From Deuterostichococcus epilithicus (Eukaryota > Chlorophyta > Trebouxiophyceae > Prasiolales > Stichococcaceae), in NCBI GenBank assembly GCA_033439295.1, contig JAVTLE010000004.1, positions 1,550,012 to 1,614,011 on the forward strand: DNA of 64,000 nucleotides, written 5' to 3'. A program made the translations under genes and the position numbers. Positions 24,778 to 35,404 of this stretch are shown piece after piece (within the stretch, counting starts at the first letter, position 1; each line of letters starts with the position of its first letter). The notes below the pieces were generated by a model. The model had not been told where the DNA came from. It worked only from the letters and a program-made list of their open reading frames with translations, and did no database searches.

Positions 24778-27700
24778 TCATGCGAGCGCCCGTCCGATCT
24801 CCCGGGCCGCAAGGTCCTGGCGGCTGCGCATCGCATCGGCGGCATCGATGCGGCCGTCACGATTGGTGTCAAAAGCCTGCGGCGGCGCGCACATAGAACA
24901 AATATCCGCCTCGGGCTGTCAAAAGGAGCTTATCAATGCAGATTCATTCGGCACATAGGGGTTGGTTGGGTACTGCAGGCCAGTACCGAATCCAGCGCCG
25001 GCGTGCGTTGCATCGATGCCAGAATCTGCTTCCAGCACCAGTCGTCCCGTCGCCATGACAGGTGCACTGCTCTCACGCTGTCGGTGCAGCACCCGACTGG
25101 CCAGCACAAAGCGTGGCTGAGCCATGCGCCTTGCGCGCCGCGCACGCGGCTGCAGGCGCGGCCCTGCCATGCGTCCGACGACAGACATCCGCTTCATTCG
25201 ACGAGCTTTCGCTCGAGACACAGGTTCACGCCTGCGCCACGCACCTTGAACAGCAGGTCGATCTCGGCGCCGGTCAGGCCGTCAGCCGCGCCGGAAAGAT
25301 GCTGCGACTCCTCCACCAGCTGTGCGAACTGGGCCCGGCTCACCGGCTCTGCGCACGGCAGGCGGAACGTATTCGAAGCAACCAAAGAGAGCTGGGGAGC
25401 TCATGCTGCTTTGGGCGGCTGGCCGGTGGGCGGCCCGGGGAGGCGGCCGCTACGGAACAGGAGGCACCGGAACGGGTGCGATACTCCAGCTTGGGTGACG
25501 CAAATAACCCACAACCGTGGCTTGCAGCCAGGAGCAGCCCGGGCTTAGCGGGTGGATTGCTTTGTCGTTGAAGTCGAACGCCAGACAGCAAGGTCTCCCT
25601 CCGAGCAACACAACTGTGCATCGTGCACGGCGGGCCACTGCAGGCTCCGTCACCGTTCAGCATGGATGCGCGGTGCCTCGGGACGGGAAGTCCAAGCGGG
25701 AAGTCCACTTAGAAGCACCCAAGGCTGGCAGGGCAAGAGGGGAGAGCCCGCCGCTGCAGGAAGCGAACCCCACCAGACGCCCTGGCGCCTGCGCCCGCCG
25801 CGGAAGGAGGAAGAAGCAGATGGGCACATGCCGGAAGCTGGGGAGCTGGGTGTGGGCCGCAGGGTGCATGTCAGCGGCGGCGGAAACATAAAGTTGAGTG
25901 AGCAAAAAGAAAACGGCGCACCGTCGCGGACGCGCAGCGCCGCCAGGATCTCGTCCAGGTCGTTAAGGTGGTGCGCCAGCAGTTCCCGTGTCGCGCCCAG
26001 GTCCCGCACCTGGGAAAACAGGTATGCTCTCAGGGTTTAGCGCACTCTGAAGTTTCGTTGCACACATGTCATGCGCCGTCCCGTATCGTGTGCTGAGGCT
26101 GCGCAACGCGCACTTGCAGCGAATGGCAAACCCTGGACGACGCAGCCGGTGCGAGGCGGCCCAGGATCACTGAGCACACCTTCCGCTGCTGCTCGGTGTT
26201 GGGCCACAGGCGCTGGCCGGCCAGGATGCCGAGGAAGGTGGCGCTGGACAGCGCCAGACAGCCGCCCGCCACCCACCACAGCAGCAGCGGGTTGTCCTGT
26301 GGGCAGGTCAGGCCGAACCAAGGAGTCGGGGCACGGCTTCGGAGGCGGGCATGCGCCAAAAGCGGGGACGGCGGGAAGCAGGAAGGCCTTCCAGTACAGG
26401 GGGGGCCGCGCCTCGACGCCAGACGGCCAGAGTGCAAGGTCGTGCCGGAGGAGGAGGCTGGCACAGCGCCGGAACCCGGGCTGTGTTGAGACGGCAGCAA
26501 GGGGACGGATGGCAGGCGGTATCTCAAGTGCGAATTGATGTTGTTTGTCTTGTGTGTGCTATTCAGGCATGAACGACAACACGCACCTCGATGCCGGAGT
26601 GCAGGTTCATGCCGAAGAAGGAGGCGGGCACGGTGGAGGCCATGAGCGCGAAGGAGGCGACGCTGATGGCCAGGTTGAGCTGCAGCGTGCGGTTGCGCGT
26701 GTTGTCGAGGCTCATGTGCCACACCTGCGGGGGGGGACGGCGGAGGGATGGGTTGGTTGCTTCCGTGGTGCAACAGCCGGAGGTTTCAAGGGCCATGGCG
26801 CGCGGTAGCGGGTGTTCTCCAGCGGTCTTGTGTGCCACATGTGCCGTCCTCTGGTTGTGCACGCACGATTGGCCCGCTGCCGCCCAGCACCCGCAGCGCT
26901 GAGATTAGAGGACCAGGAAGACGAAAATTGGCAGGGTAGGGCGACAGGGGCGAGCAGGACTGGGATGGGTCCTAGCACACACATGGTGTCAATACTGTCT
27001 TTCAGCTCCCCCAGCCCGCATTGCCAGCTGAACTTCTTCACATCTTTCGGTGCCTCTCTCCAGTTGAGCACGCAAGCAGCTAGCTGAGGCCGCGAGCAGC
27101 TACCCATGGGTATCCAGTCCCACCTCGCGCACGGTGTCGATGTTTTCCTCCAGCTCCTGCAGCCCGCCGTCAATGGACTGCACCTGCCGCTGGTAGCTCT
27201 CCAGCAGGCCCGCGCCCCGGTACATGGCGGCCGTCTGCTGCTGCTCGCCCCTGTGCCACGCAGGCATTTTTCAGCGCCAAGCAGTAACTCTCCAGCAGGC
27301 CCGCGCCCCGGTAACATGGCGGCCGTCTGCTGCTGCTCGACCCTGTGCCACGCAAGCCCTCATTGGCGCCAAGCAGTAGCACGAACAGGAGCAACTCCTC
27401 AGAGCCGCCATGAACGCATCTCGAGCGCTCGCCAAGCAGCTGCAGTCCAGGGTTGCAGTCAGCAGCAGGCAAGCCGCAGTTGCGGGCGACGTCTGCGGCG
27501 TGAAGGCAGGGCGGCGGCGTCACAGTGAGGCAGCCAGATGGCGTTGCGGCTGCGTGCGGTGCCAGGCGCGGCAGCCAGAACAAGCGGTGCCACAGCCCGT
27601 GAGCAGGGCCTCCCGCTTGATGCAACGAGCGGACATGCGTCCATTCACATAGGAGCGCGGCGCACTTGAGCAGGGAGGACACCAGCCACGACCTGCCTAA

Positions 27701-30700
27701 CAGCCGGGCGCTGCTATGTCGACTGGGTGGACATACTGCTCGGAATGAGAACGGGCCGCATGAGCAGGGAGGACACCAGCCACGACCTACCTACAATCCG
27801 GGGCAAACCAGGTTATGTGGGTTGAATATACATATTCGAATGGAGAGGACTGGCCGCACTTGAGCAGGGAGGACACCAGCTCGGAGCCTGGGCGGTCGGA
27901 CAGGCAGATGGCCGCCAGCTGCGCATCGTCGTTGGCGACCGCGCCGATGGCGTCCTCAGTCTCCTTGACATCCGCCGTCAGCTCCGTCAGGCTCCTGCGG
28001 AGGTGCGAAGGGTTTAGGGTTCTGGGTTTGGGACGAGCAAGGCGTCCTCACTTTCCTTGACATCTGCCATCAGCTCCGTCAGGCTCCTGGAGTCAGACTG
28101 GGTTGTCAAAGATAGTGAAGTACTGATTAGACAGCCTTGAGGGTGTTCGTCTGACGTTCACATTCTTTTTGAAGCAGGAGTCTGGCTGAGCGTGTCGGTG
28201 TCAATGCATGTTCCAGCCGCCCGGCAGTCCCATGTCATGTGCCTCCTTCGCGGCTGTCGCCAGTCCTGTCAACAGGCTGGCCCCTGCGGGGAGTTGCAAG
28301 CAATGCACAAGTTTCGGGCAGGGTCCAGACGGCAGCGGTGCAACATGCGAGATGCTCACGAACCCAGCCCGCAGCGGCACTCCTGCGACGCTGGCGGCTG
28401 CCACACGGCGCGCTGAGCTGGCTGCGCCGAGCTGGCTGAGCCGGGTGCAGGCAGCAGGCTGGGCCACCGCAGAATGGGCAGCAACAGGCTGTTTAGCCCA
28501 TCTGTCAGGGCACCCGATTCGAAATTCGAATCTCTAAAGCCGAAACACACCGCTGGATGGGCAGCAGCTGCTTGAGGTCGACGCGGCTGGACTGCAGGCC
28601 CCCACTGCGCGCCGATGCCCCAACGGCGTCCATGACATCCGTCAGCACGCTGTCCGTCAGCATCGACAGCCGCTCCGCCTTGGCTGCGGTTGATGAATGA
28701 ATTCTGATAGATCATTTGAATCTCGCTATCTTTCAAAACCTAATGAAGTGCGAACAACCCTTCGAACCAGCAGCACTACCTATCCTTCCTCTGCGGGGGC
28801 GCAGTCGGCTTTGTAGGTCCGCCATGTGCACTGGTGTCAGCCCGATCCAGGGCACTGAAGCAGGATGCAGGCCGAGTGTGCGACGCCGAGGCAGCTGTCT
28901 TCCAGCTGCGCGGCATCCCCTGAAGCCATGCAGTGCAACACATGAATCACACCACCGGACATGCAGGGACGTGCTGCCGGCAAAGCCCTCTGTGAGCTCA
29001 GCACGAGCAGCGCGTTTACGAAGCGGAGCTGATAGGCATTCCTCGCTGAAGATCATGACTGCAACAACCTAGTCACCCTCGAAGTAGCCGACGGTGGCGG
29101 CCAGCAGGCACTCTAGGACACGGAACTCGAATGGGGTGCCGCCGTTGTGGCCGCCGCCCTTGCTGCTGCTCCTCCGTGCAATGTTGACCCGCATCGCCTG
29201 CGCCAGTTTGACGGTGTCCGCCTGGCGCCTGCGGCCACAGACTGGCGGCGTCAGGGTGGACTATCAGCCTTGAAATTGACACCTGCTGCTTGCCTTTGCA
29301 GGGGCGAGCGGGCCCCTGTTCTGCAGGCTCCGCCGCACGGTGGGGTTGCGTTTCTTGCAACACGCCGGCACGAAAAGCGATTACAGCCTGAGTGTCTGCT
29401 TACCACCTGTGGGCGCGGATGGCGGCGTTCCGGGCAGGTTTCAGCGACTCAGCTGTCACATTCTGTCCTGGAATAGCTGCTTCCGCAGATGCGAGACGTT
29501 TGCACATGGAAAGGGTCTAGCTTCACAAGCCGCCGCAAGGGGTGTGCATCGCCTCGTCTGCAGCAAGCTGGCAGTGCCGCGAATCGCAACATTGAGAAGA
29601 TCAGCTGCCTCTGTACTGCGCATGGTGTGTCATCATGCGGTCGGCTGCAAAACGAACCGGAACCCACTGATCTGTCCTGCGCATGGTGTGTCATCACGCG
29701 GTCGGCTGCAAACGAATCGGAACCCACTGATCCTGAGAAAGAAAACGCAGCAAGTAGGCAACCTGCAGGGGAAGAGGAAGGCGCGGTCGGCGCGCACGAT
29801 AGCGCGGCAGCACTCCGAGCGGAACAGGATCTCGTTGCCGCGCACGCTGATCGTCGCCCGCTGCTTGCCTGCAGGGGGGCGCCACAGCCGTCAGGACATC
29901 CTCTGAAGCAAATCCTGCGGTGGCAGCAGGCCCGGAGCGGCACTGCGGCAGTGACAAGCTACCCATGCTGTGATGCTCTGGTATACACCGAGAGCAGGAC
30001 GCGCTGCAAAGGCCGGACGGCAGAGCCCGTCCCTCCTGCCATCTGCTCGGAAAGCTTGAAATTCTGAGCCCTGAGGCAGGTGCAGCATCGGACCTGGCCC
30101 TGTGGTGGCGGCAAACAGGCTGATGTCGCGCGGGGCCAGGCTCAGAATCTCCGGCGTCGCCGTCACCTGCTTCACGGCGGCGCCCTCACTGCCGTCTTCC
30201 AGCCGGAACTCCAGGACCTGCACGGCAGGAGCAAACATGGCGATGCTGCAACGTGACGATGCACTGCGACTTGCAGTGCGACATTGCCGCAGCCTTCCCG
30301 CCGTCGCGCAGGGCTCCTGCACGCGCCGACCAGGGCAGGAGCCACAGGAGCTGTGGCTGCGCCGCAGCCGTCCTCCTCACATGTCAGCTGAACAGATGGC
30401 GTGCTGCACATGCGTTGGCGGCTGCCTGGGGCTGCGACCATTCGGAAGCAGGATGCAGGATGCAGGAAGCGTCGCAGGGGAGCCACCCACCTCCCACTCG
30501 AAGCCGCTGCCGTCCTCCTCGTCCTCATGCCGCCCCTGCCGCCGCAGGATGTCATTTCGCAGCGGTGGCAGCTCCAGCTTGTCCAGGACCTGAACGGGGG
30601 CGCGGGGTCGGGTTTAGGGTTTAAGTTTTGACGAGCAGGCCATGCACAGGCCATGCGCGGAGGCTGGACTGGTTGCAGCAGCGGCTGCCGACTGACCCTG

Positions 30701-31561
30701 GGATGGCAGCTGCCAGGGCCCGGTTTGGGCACACGATGACAAGCACGCCACATGAACTGGAAGCGGGCCCCCTGGCATGCAGATGCAGCAGAGACGAGGA
30801 GTGTCGGTCGCCGGTAGCTGGGAAGCACTCACATCTTTCAGGTTGGTGTGGTCGCTGGTTTTGCCCCTGCGCTTGCCGTCGCTGCCGGGGGCGGCGCCAA
30901 AGCGCCTTGACGGCACGGAGTGGAAGTCACGCACGCTGCCGCTGCACGGGGCCTGCCTCGATAGGATGTGCCACGTGCCACAGCCCGCATCATCAATGTA
31001 CGGTAGCCGAAGTGTGCTGCTCTGCCTGAGCTGCCTCACGCTGCCAGCCGAGGGCGGGGCGCTGCCGCCGCGGCCGAAGCCGGCAGTGAAGCTGCGCTGC
31101 TGCTGGTGCCGCGGCTGCCGCCAGACGCTGGCGCCACTGCTGACGTCGTCGCCACTTGGCGAGCCGCCAGAGCCGCCGTCCAGGGGAAAGGTGCTGGTAT
31201 GCAGCATCCGACCTGCCGACTGGTGGACACAGCGGCTGCCACAGGCGGCGCCGGCCTGCATGGTCATGTCACTTGCCGGCGCAGCGCCGCTGGAGTCCTC
31301 TCTGCTGCCCGGCACAGCTGCCCTGAGGTCTCTGCCATCCCCTCTGCACTCTGCAGACTGTGAGGTCGGCTGCAAGGCTGCTTGCGCGGATGCTGAGCAG
31401 ACGCTGCGCAACACGGCAGCGCATGGCGAGATGCCGCCTGCGCTGCTGATGCAAGATGCGATGCCATAGCTGGAGTGCCATTTTAGCGCCTGTTCCAGCG
31501 TGGCCATTCGGCATCCGGAGTTCAGGGCAGCGGCCGTACGCAGCCGGCGCATGTTCATCAT
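24778..31561 (-). CDS. MRS2/CorA-type Mg2+ transporter with C-terminal EF-hand
   Basis: Thirteen exons join with every phase consistent (716 residues): 30833-31561, 30491-30589, 30094-30217, 29763-29868, 29077-29228, 28551-28683, 27860-27994, 27124-27250, 26587-26724, 26180-26296, 25922-26009, 25245-25348 and 24778-24876. Residues 1-243 are Ser/Arg-rich, as in an organelle transit region. The MRS2 core follows: LRNDILRRQGRHEDEED, ISVRGNEILF, TPFEFRVLECLLAA, long helices, NDDAQLAAICLSDR and LDNTRNRTLQLNL. Two transmembrane segments flank the signature GMN (ASFFGMNLHSG), which forms the selectivity filter of this pentameric channel family. After TM2 comes a tail not usual in MRS2: a helix (TRELLAHHLNDLDEIL) and then EIDLLFKAFDTNRDGRIDA, a canonical EF-hand loop with acidic or polar residues at the calcium-binding positions. 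Mg2+ transport is known for the family; Ca2+ regulation is inference. It is probably a mitochondrial or plastid inner-membrane protein. Confidence 0.9.
27284..27356 (-). repeat. Ghost copy of the 5' edge of MRS2 exon 27124-27250
   Basis: Nearly identical to 27190-27263, including the acceptor region, with a one-base insertion and a few substitutions. The insertion breaks the reading frame. It lies about 95 bp upstream of the real edge on the coding strand. Confidence 0.8.
27661..27699 (-). repeat. Ghost copy (distal) of the 3' edge of MRS2 exon 27860-27994
   Basis: Repeats the last 25 bases or so of the exon (VSSLLK with its donor). It extends into sequence shared with the second ghost at 27757-27794 but absent from the real exon, so the two ghosts are related to each other. 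Confidence 0.7.
27757..27794 (-). repeat. Ghost copy (proximal) of the 3' edge of MRS2 exon 27860-27994
   Basis: Second copy of the same exon end, nearer the real exon. The copies at 27661, 27757 and 27855 are spaced roughly 95-100 bp apart. Confidence 0.7.
28010..28029. repeat. Telomere-like TTTAGGG motif at an MRS2 acceptor
   Basis: GGTTTAGGGTTCTGGGTTTG on the plus strand, 16 bp upstream of the 3' splice site of exon 27860-27994. It is followed by GACGAGCAAGGC, a tail shared with the 30610 copy. Confidence 0.7.
28051..28090 (-). repeat. Ghost copy of the 5' edge of MRS2 exon 27860-27994
   Basis: Copy of 27960-27999 with five or six differences in 40 bases; it encodes the start SLTELTADVKE. 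A telomere-like motif separates it from the real exon, so this exon has ghosts on both sides. Confidence 0.75.
29616..29733. repeat. Two-copy 61-bp tandem repeat in an MRS2 intron
   Basis: Copies begin at 29616 and 29677 and share GCGCATGGTGTGTCATCA and CGGTCGGCTGCAAA with a few substitutions. It lies in the intron between exons 29763-29868 and 29077-29228. Confidence 0.75.
30610..30630. repeat. Telomere-like TTTAGGG motif at an MRS2 acceptor
   Basis: GGGTTTAGGGTTTAAG on the plus strand, 21 bp upstream of the 3' splice site of exon 30491-30589, followed by GACGAGCAGGCC. In RNA sense it reads CCCTAAACCC. Confidence 0.7.
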
Positions 31562-32028
31562 CTTGTGATCGTGCGGCCGCTCGGAGTGCAACCCAGATTA
31601 CAATAAACGATGCGATACATACTATTTGAGCAGTCCTTGAGGAGGAGTATCGCAGCCTCGTTTCACCATCTCAACACCATGTCGACGACGACTACGCAAG
31701 TTTGCTGCCCAAAGTTTCACCAAGCGGTCGGCGCCTCCAACCGGTTTCTACTCAGCAAGTCAGCTGTGTAAAGGGTGTCTAGTCGCTCGCGGTTGAATTG
31801 GCTAGTCTGGGACACCTTTTCTGGCCCCTCGCGCCAACTTCCGACACCTAAAATTGCGCGCAACCGGGAGCTGGGCAAAACGCAAACCACAGCTCGAGCG
31901 ACCGCTTGCAGCCATATTCCGCATCTTCCTTCAAGCCGGCTACGATCAGGTAAGAACCGCAGCGTTGTGCATCGCCGATCGCACGCCGCTCCGCGCTTGC
32001 GCTGCTCTGCACGACACATCACCCGCGA
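31562..32028. promoter_or_regulatory. Short bidirectional promoter region
   Basis: 467 bp separate the start codons of MRS2-EF (-) and the 147-residue membrane protein (+). The MRS2 side is relatively AT-rich (31590-31640). No TATA box or other element is certain. The shortness means the two genes probably share control elements. Confidence 0.5.
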
Positions 32029-32856
32029 TGGCGCCCCGAAAGTCAGCCGCGAGGGGCGACAAGCCTAAGCCCACAACCAACGAGCAGCCTACTTCCGCTC
32101 CAGTGGCAGAACAACCGGCGCCCAGCACCGAGCAACCGGTAGATCAGGTGCCAGTGCCCGTCCGATCACTGCTGCATTTTGGACATGCACAGCGACCGGC
32201 AGCACGATCGCGATGCATCTCGCAGATGGTATGCCATACTGCAAGCTGATGGAAGCATCTTCCGGTATCGAAAAGCTTTCCGGCCGCCAGAATGTGCATG
32301 TCACCTCTGCTGCGCAGGCCGCGCAGGCAGCAGGCGCGGCCGCAGATGAGCAGGAAGTTGAGCAGGAAGATGAGCAGGAAAACTACTACTACTACACCTT
32401 CCGGCAGCACATCGGCTTCGTCCTGGGCGCGCTGTCCATCTTCCTGACGTACTGGACCTGGGATGGGGAGGACCCATCGTCGGTGTGGAAGATGGTCGGC
32501 TGCCTGGCGCTGTGCTGCGTCGGCCTCATCTTCCACGAGTTGCGCCCCTTCAAGGTGAGCGACTGAGACGGTGTGCATCTAGGTGTCAATATGCCGCCAC
32601 CTCGCTGAGTGAAGCGAGAAGCCATGCGTCTAGGCTACGGCGCCGTGCGTTCGCTGCATTGCACCGCGCTGTGTGCCACAGCATCGCTGCCCTTGCCACC
32701 TTAACGTGACCACTCTCACGTTATCTCTGACTCTCTGAATCTCTGACTGCGTGCTCACATCGCGTGCAGAGGCGGGGCTATGGCGACGTGGCGTGGGAGC
32801 GCTTCACGGCCGACCCTACCTATGCGAACATGAGGGCAACAGGCACTCTACGATGA
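32029..32856 (+). CDS. Small two-transmembrane protein, unknown function
   Basis: Three in-phase exons (32029-32148, 32318-32554, 32770-32856) encode 147 residues. The N-terminal 40 residues are Lys/Arg then Pro/Gln/Thr-rich (MAPRKSAARGDKPKP). An acidic stretch rich in Glu and Gln ends in four Tyr (ENYYYYTF). Two hydrophobic segments follow, GFVLGALSIFLTYWTW and MVGCLALCCVGLIFH, separated by a short DGEDPSS loop. The C-terminus is RRGYGDVAWERFTADPTY and is soluble. I do not recognise the family; the conserved-looking C-terminal block suggests a real small membrane protein, but no function can be assigned. It is divergently transcribed from MRS2-EF. Confidence 0.65.
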
Positions 32857-33403
32857 AGGCCGGTCGGCCACTGCACCACTAGTGTGCAGACACGATGAAA
32901 TCGTGCCAGGAATATTCTGCACTTCAGGCTGCATCTTTGCCAGTGTTAATGTCTTGAGTGTTGCAGTCAAGTTGGAGGGCAAGTTGCCGGTTGTAGAGCA
33001 ACCGGCATAGACTTGAAAGTCTCTCTCCAGTAGGTACGTTGATGGCATTTGGCGTATGTGTTTTGGAGAGCCCAACCAGTGGTGAAACTCTCGATGTAGC
33101 TTGCAGGGACCCTGATCTGAGAGATCAGTGAACATTGACAACAGACCGAAACGTGAAGCAGAGATGGGAAGGGAAGACTGTTGGATGCTTGACGACATTT
33201 TCCCAAGGCAAAAGAAGCGGTCTAGACAAGTTAGGCGACCAGCCTTCAGCCACAGCTTCTCGATACCACATGGTCAACCAGATAGGTATTCAACGATGGT
33301 CAGCGACACCCAACGTCAGCAGCAAATGAACTATGGGTACATTACAGAGAAGCTCAGGCGCTCGGCCTGATCGCCACTGCCCGTAGCATGCGCTGCTAGG
33401 GCA
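32857..33403. other. Convergent intergenic region
   Basis: 547 bp between the stops of the 147-residue gene (+) and the bZIP gene (-). It is AT-richer than the genes. Small ORFs here have no recognisable features. It includes a likely bZIP polyadenylation signal. Confidence 0.45.
33344..33348 (-). terminator. Candidate TGTAA polyadenylation signal of the bZIP gene
   Basis: TGTAA on the minus strand, 56 bp past the bZIP stop. TGTAA is the usual green-algal polyadenylation signal. The pentamer is short, so chance occurrence is possible. Confidence 0.35.
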
Positions 33404-35404
33404 TCAAGCGGCAGCGGGGTCGCCATCAGGCAGCAGCAGCGCCAGGATGGCGGCCGGGTCGCAGCCCTCGTCCAGCAGGGGCCGGATGTAGCCTGTGGCA
33501 AGACGATAAGCCCGCGTCAGCAGGCCTTAACTGATGCACACAGCAGTCCATGACCAGCGACCTTGATCAGCGACCAATCGAGATGCACGCACTCAGATGG
33601 AACAGCAAGTGGCCGGCGGGCGTCCCGGGCACAGGGAAAGCAATTGCTCCATGTGTCCAGCATGAGTACGAGAACAGGTGACGCAGGCGGACACGGAGCG
33701 GCGGGGATAACGCACTGGCGCACTCCTCAGAGGCCTCGGCGGTCTCTGCGAGCGTCGCCATCGCAGCGTTCTCCGCCCGCAGCGCTGCGGCCTGCTGCTG
33801 CAGCTCCTCGAGGCGGGCCTTGCGACGGTAGTACGTCGCCAGCGCCGTCTGCCGGTTTCGGTCCCGCCTGCGGGCGGCAGGCTGTCGAGCTCAAGCTTGT
33901 TGGTCATGGCAGTCCACAAAATAAGCAGATGACGGCACGGGTTTGCCGGGGTGTTCCACCTCCTGCAGGTGGATGTCTGATGAATGTCTGGGTCAATGAG
34001 CAGGCACGCAGCTGCTGCGCAGATAAGGCGGTGCACAAGGCGGCGCAGCAGCCCAGTGGTCAATGCCGCCTGCAGCAGGCAGCCAGGAAGCCCAGCGCGC
34101 GCTGCAGCATGCCAAGTGAGGCCCGACACAGGCACAAGCCAGCATCAGGGCACACGACAAGCTGCTGCAGAGGACTTCAACTGCTCAGCACTCAGTCCTT
34201 GCGCAACCTCTTACCGCTTCGCAATGGCCTCCTCCTGGGTGGCGCACAAGTACTTGGGCTTCGCGCCGCGCCGCTTCCTGACAGGCGCCTCGGCGCTCGG
34301 CTGCCGCTGCAGGGTGGGCGCCGCAAGCGCCGCCTCCAGCACCGGCGTCACCGTGTCGTACACGCGCGGGCGGCCGCGCTTGCGCTGCGGCAGGCCAGAC
34401 CGGACGTCCGGCTGCTGCTGCTGCTGCGCCGGCTGCTCGGCGCGCCGCTGCTGCGCCGGCGCGGGCAGCGCCGGCATCGCCGGCGCGGGCAGCACCAGCN
34501 TCGCAGGCGCGCCGCCGCTGGGCGGGCGCGGTAGCGGCGGCAGCGGCTCCGGCACGCCGGGGATGGCCAGCTCCGCTACGGAGGCAGGGACCGGCGCCGA
34601 CTGCGGCGAGGCGGTGCTGCTGAGGCTGCGCTGCAGAAGCTCCGTGGCTGCGCTGTCCATGGGGGCTGCAGGCGGCGGCGAGCGTGCGCCGACGCGCAGA
34701 GAATGCAGCCGGCGGCATGTGGACGTTGCCAGCTGGAGGCTGCCCGCAGCGGCTGACTGCAGGCGCGGCGGCGGCAGCTGCTCGACAGAAGGCTCTTCCA
34801 TCGAGCATGGGCTGTGGGCTGGCTGGCTGATCGGTGGCGGCTGCAGCTGCTGCGGTTGCAGCGGCGGCAATGGGGCATCTTCTTCAGCCAGCAGGGCCTC
34901 CAGTGATGGCGGCGCAATAGCCGCCGCCGCCGGCACTGCCCACTGCTCCAACAGCTGCTGCCAATCGACAGTCGCATCGCCGCCGCTGCAGCCATGGACG
35001 CACCTGGGCTGCGCGCTACCACCTCCGCATCGACAGGACATCTGCTGCTGCAGCGACGACAGGAATGGCGCCTGAGGCGCCGACACCTGGGGCGGCAAGC
35101 CCGTGCTGCAGGCCGCAGGCTCACCGCCGCTGCTGCTCGGCCACGACAGCCCACCTGCCACGTCCAGCGCTGCAGCTGCCTGACTGCTGGTCCAGCCGCT
35201 GCTGCCGTCGCCGCCATGTCGCTGCATGTTGGGACCCAACGCGTCTGCGAGGCACTCGCTGGAGGAGCCATGGGAGGCTGGGCTCAGACCGCCCGACTGC
35301 AGCAGCCACTGCTCGTCTCGGGCCAGCTCTGCGGTAAGACTGTCGCCGCCGTGCTGCGGGCTGCTGCACAACCCCTGCTGCTGCGCCGAAGGCTGCCACG
35401 CCAT
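33404..35404 (-). CDS. bZIP-like transcription factor with AT-hook-like motifs and Tyr in place of the invariant Arg
   Basis: Three in-phase exons (34215-35404, 33716-33867, 33404-33492) give 476 residues; the ATG at 35404 is the first in frame. Residues 1-340 are Gln/Pro/Ser/Ala-rich and probably an activation region. An AT-hook-like RKRGRPRVYD and a second basic patch RKRRGAKPKY follow. The basic region AKRRDRNRQTALATYYRRK leads into a short zipper with Leu, Leu, Met at seven-residue spacing (LEELQQQAAALRAENAAM). In canonical bZIPs the signature is N-x7-R/K-x9-L; here the position equivalent to R/K is Tyr. The C-terminus (YIRPLLDEGCDPAAILALLLPD) is a short hydrophobic helix. It is probably nuclear and DNA-binding; the target sequence cannot be predicted. 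One ambiguous base lies at 34500. Confidence 0.8.

Noticed and set aside
24778-25348. EF-hand exons as a separate gene, for example an aralar-like carrier
   Set aside because: No carrier motifs follow, and the split codon at 25922/25348 rebuilds Glu in phase with the MRS2 tail, which supports one gene.
27661-27886. CRISPR-like array (three copies about 95-100 bp apart)
   Set aside because: The copies are exon ends of the MRS2 gene, spacers are much too long, and the genome is eukaryotic.
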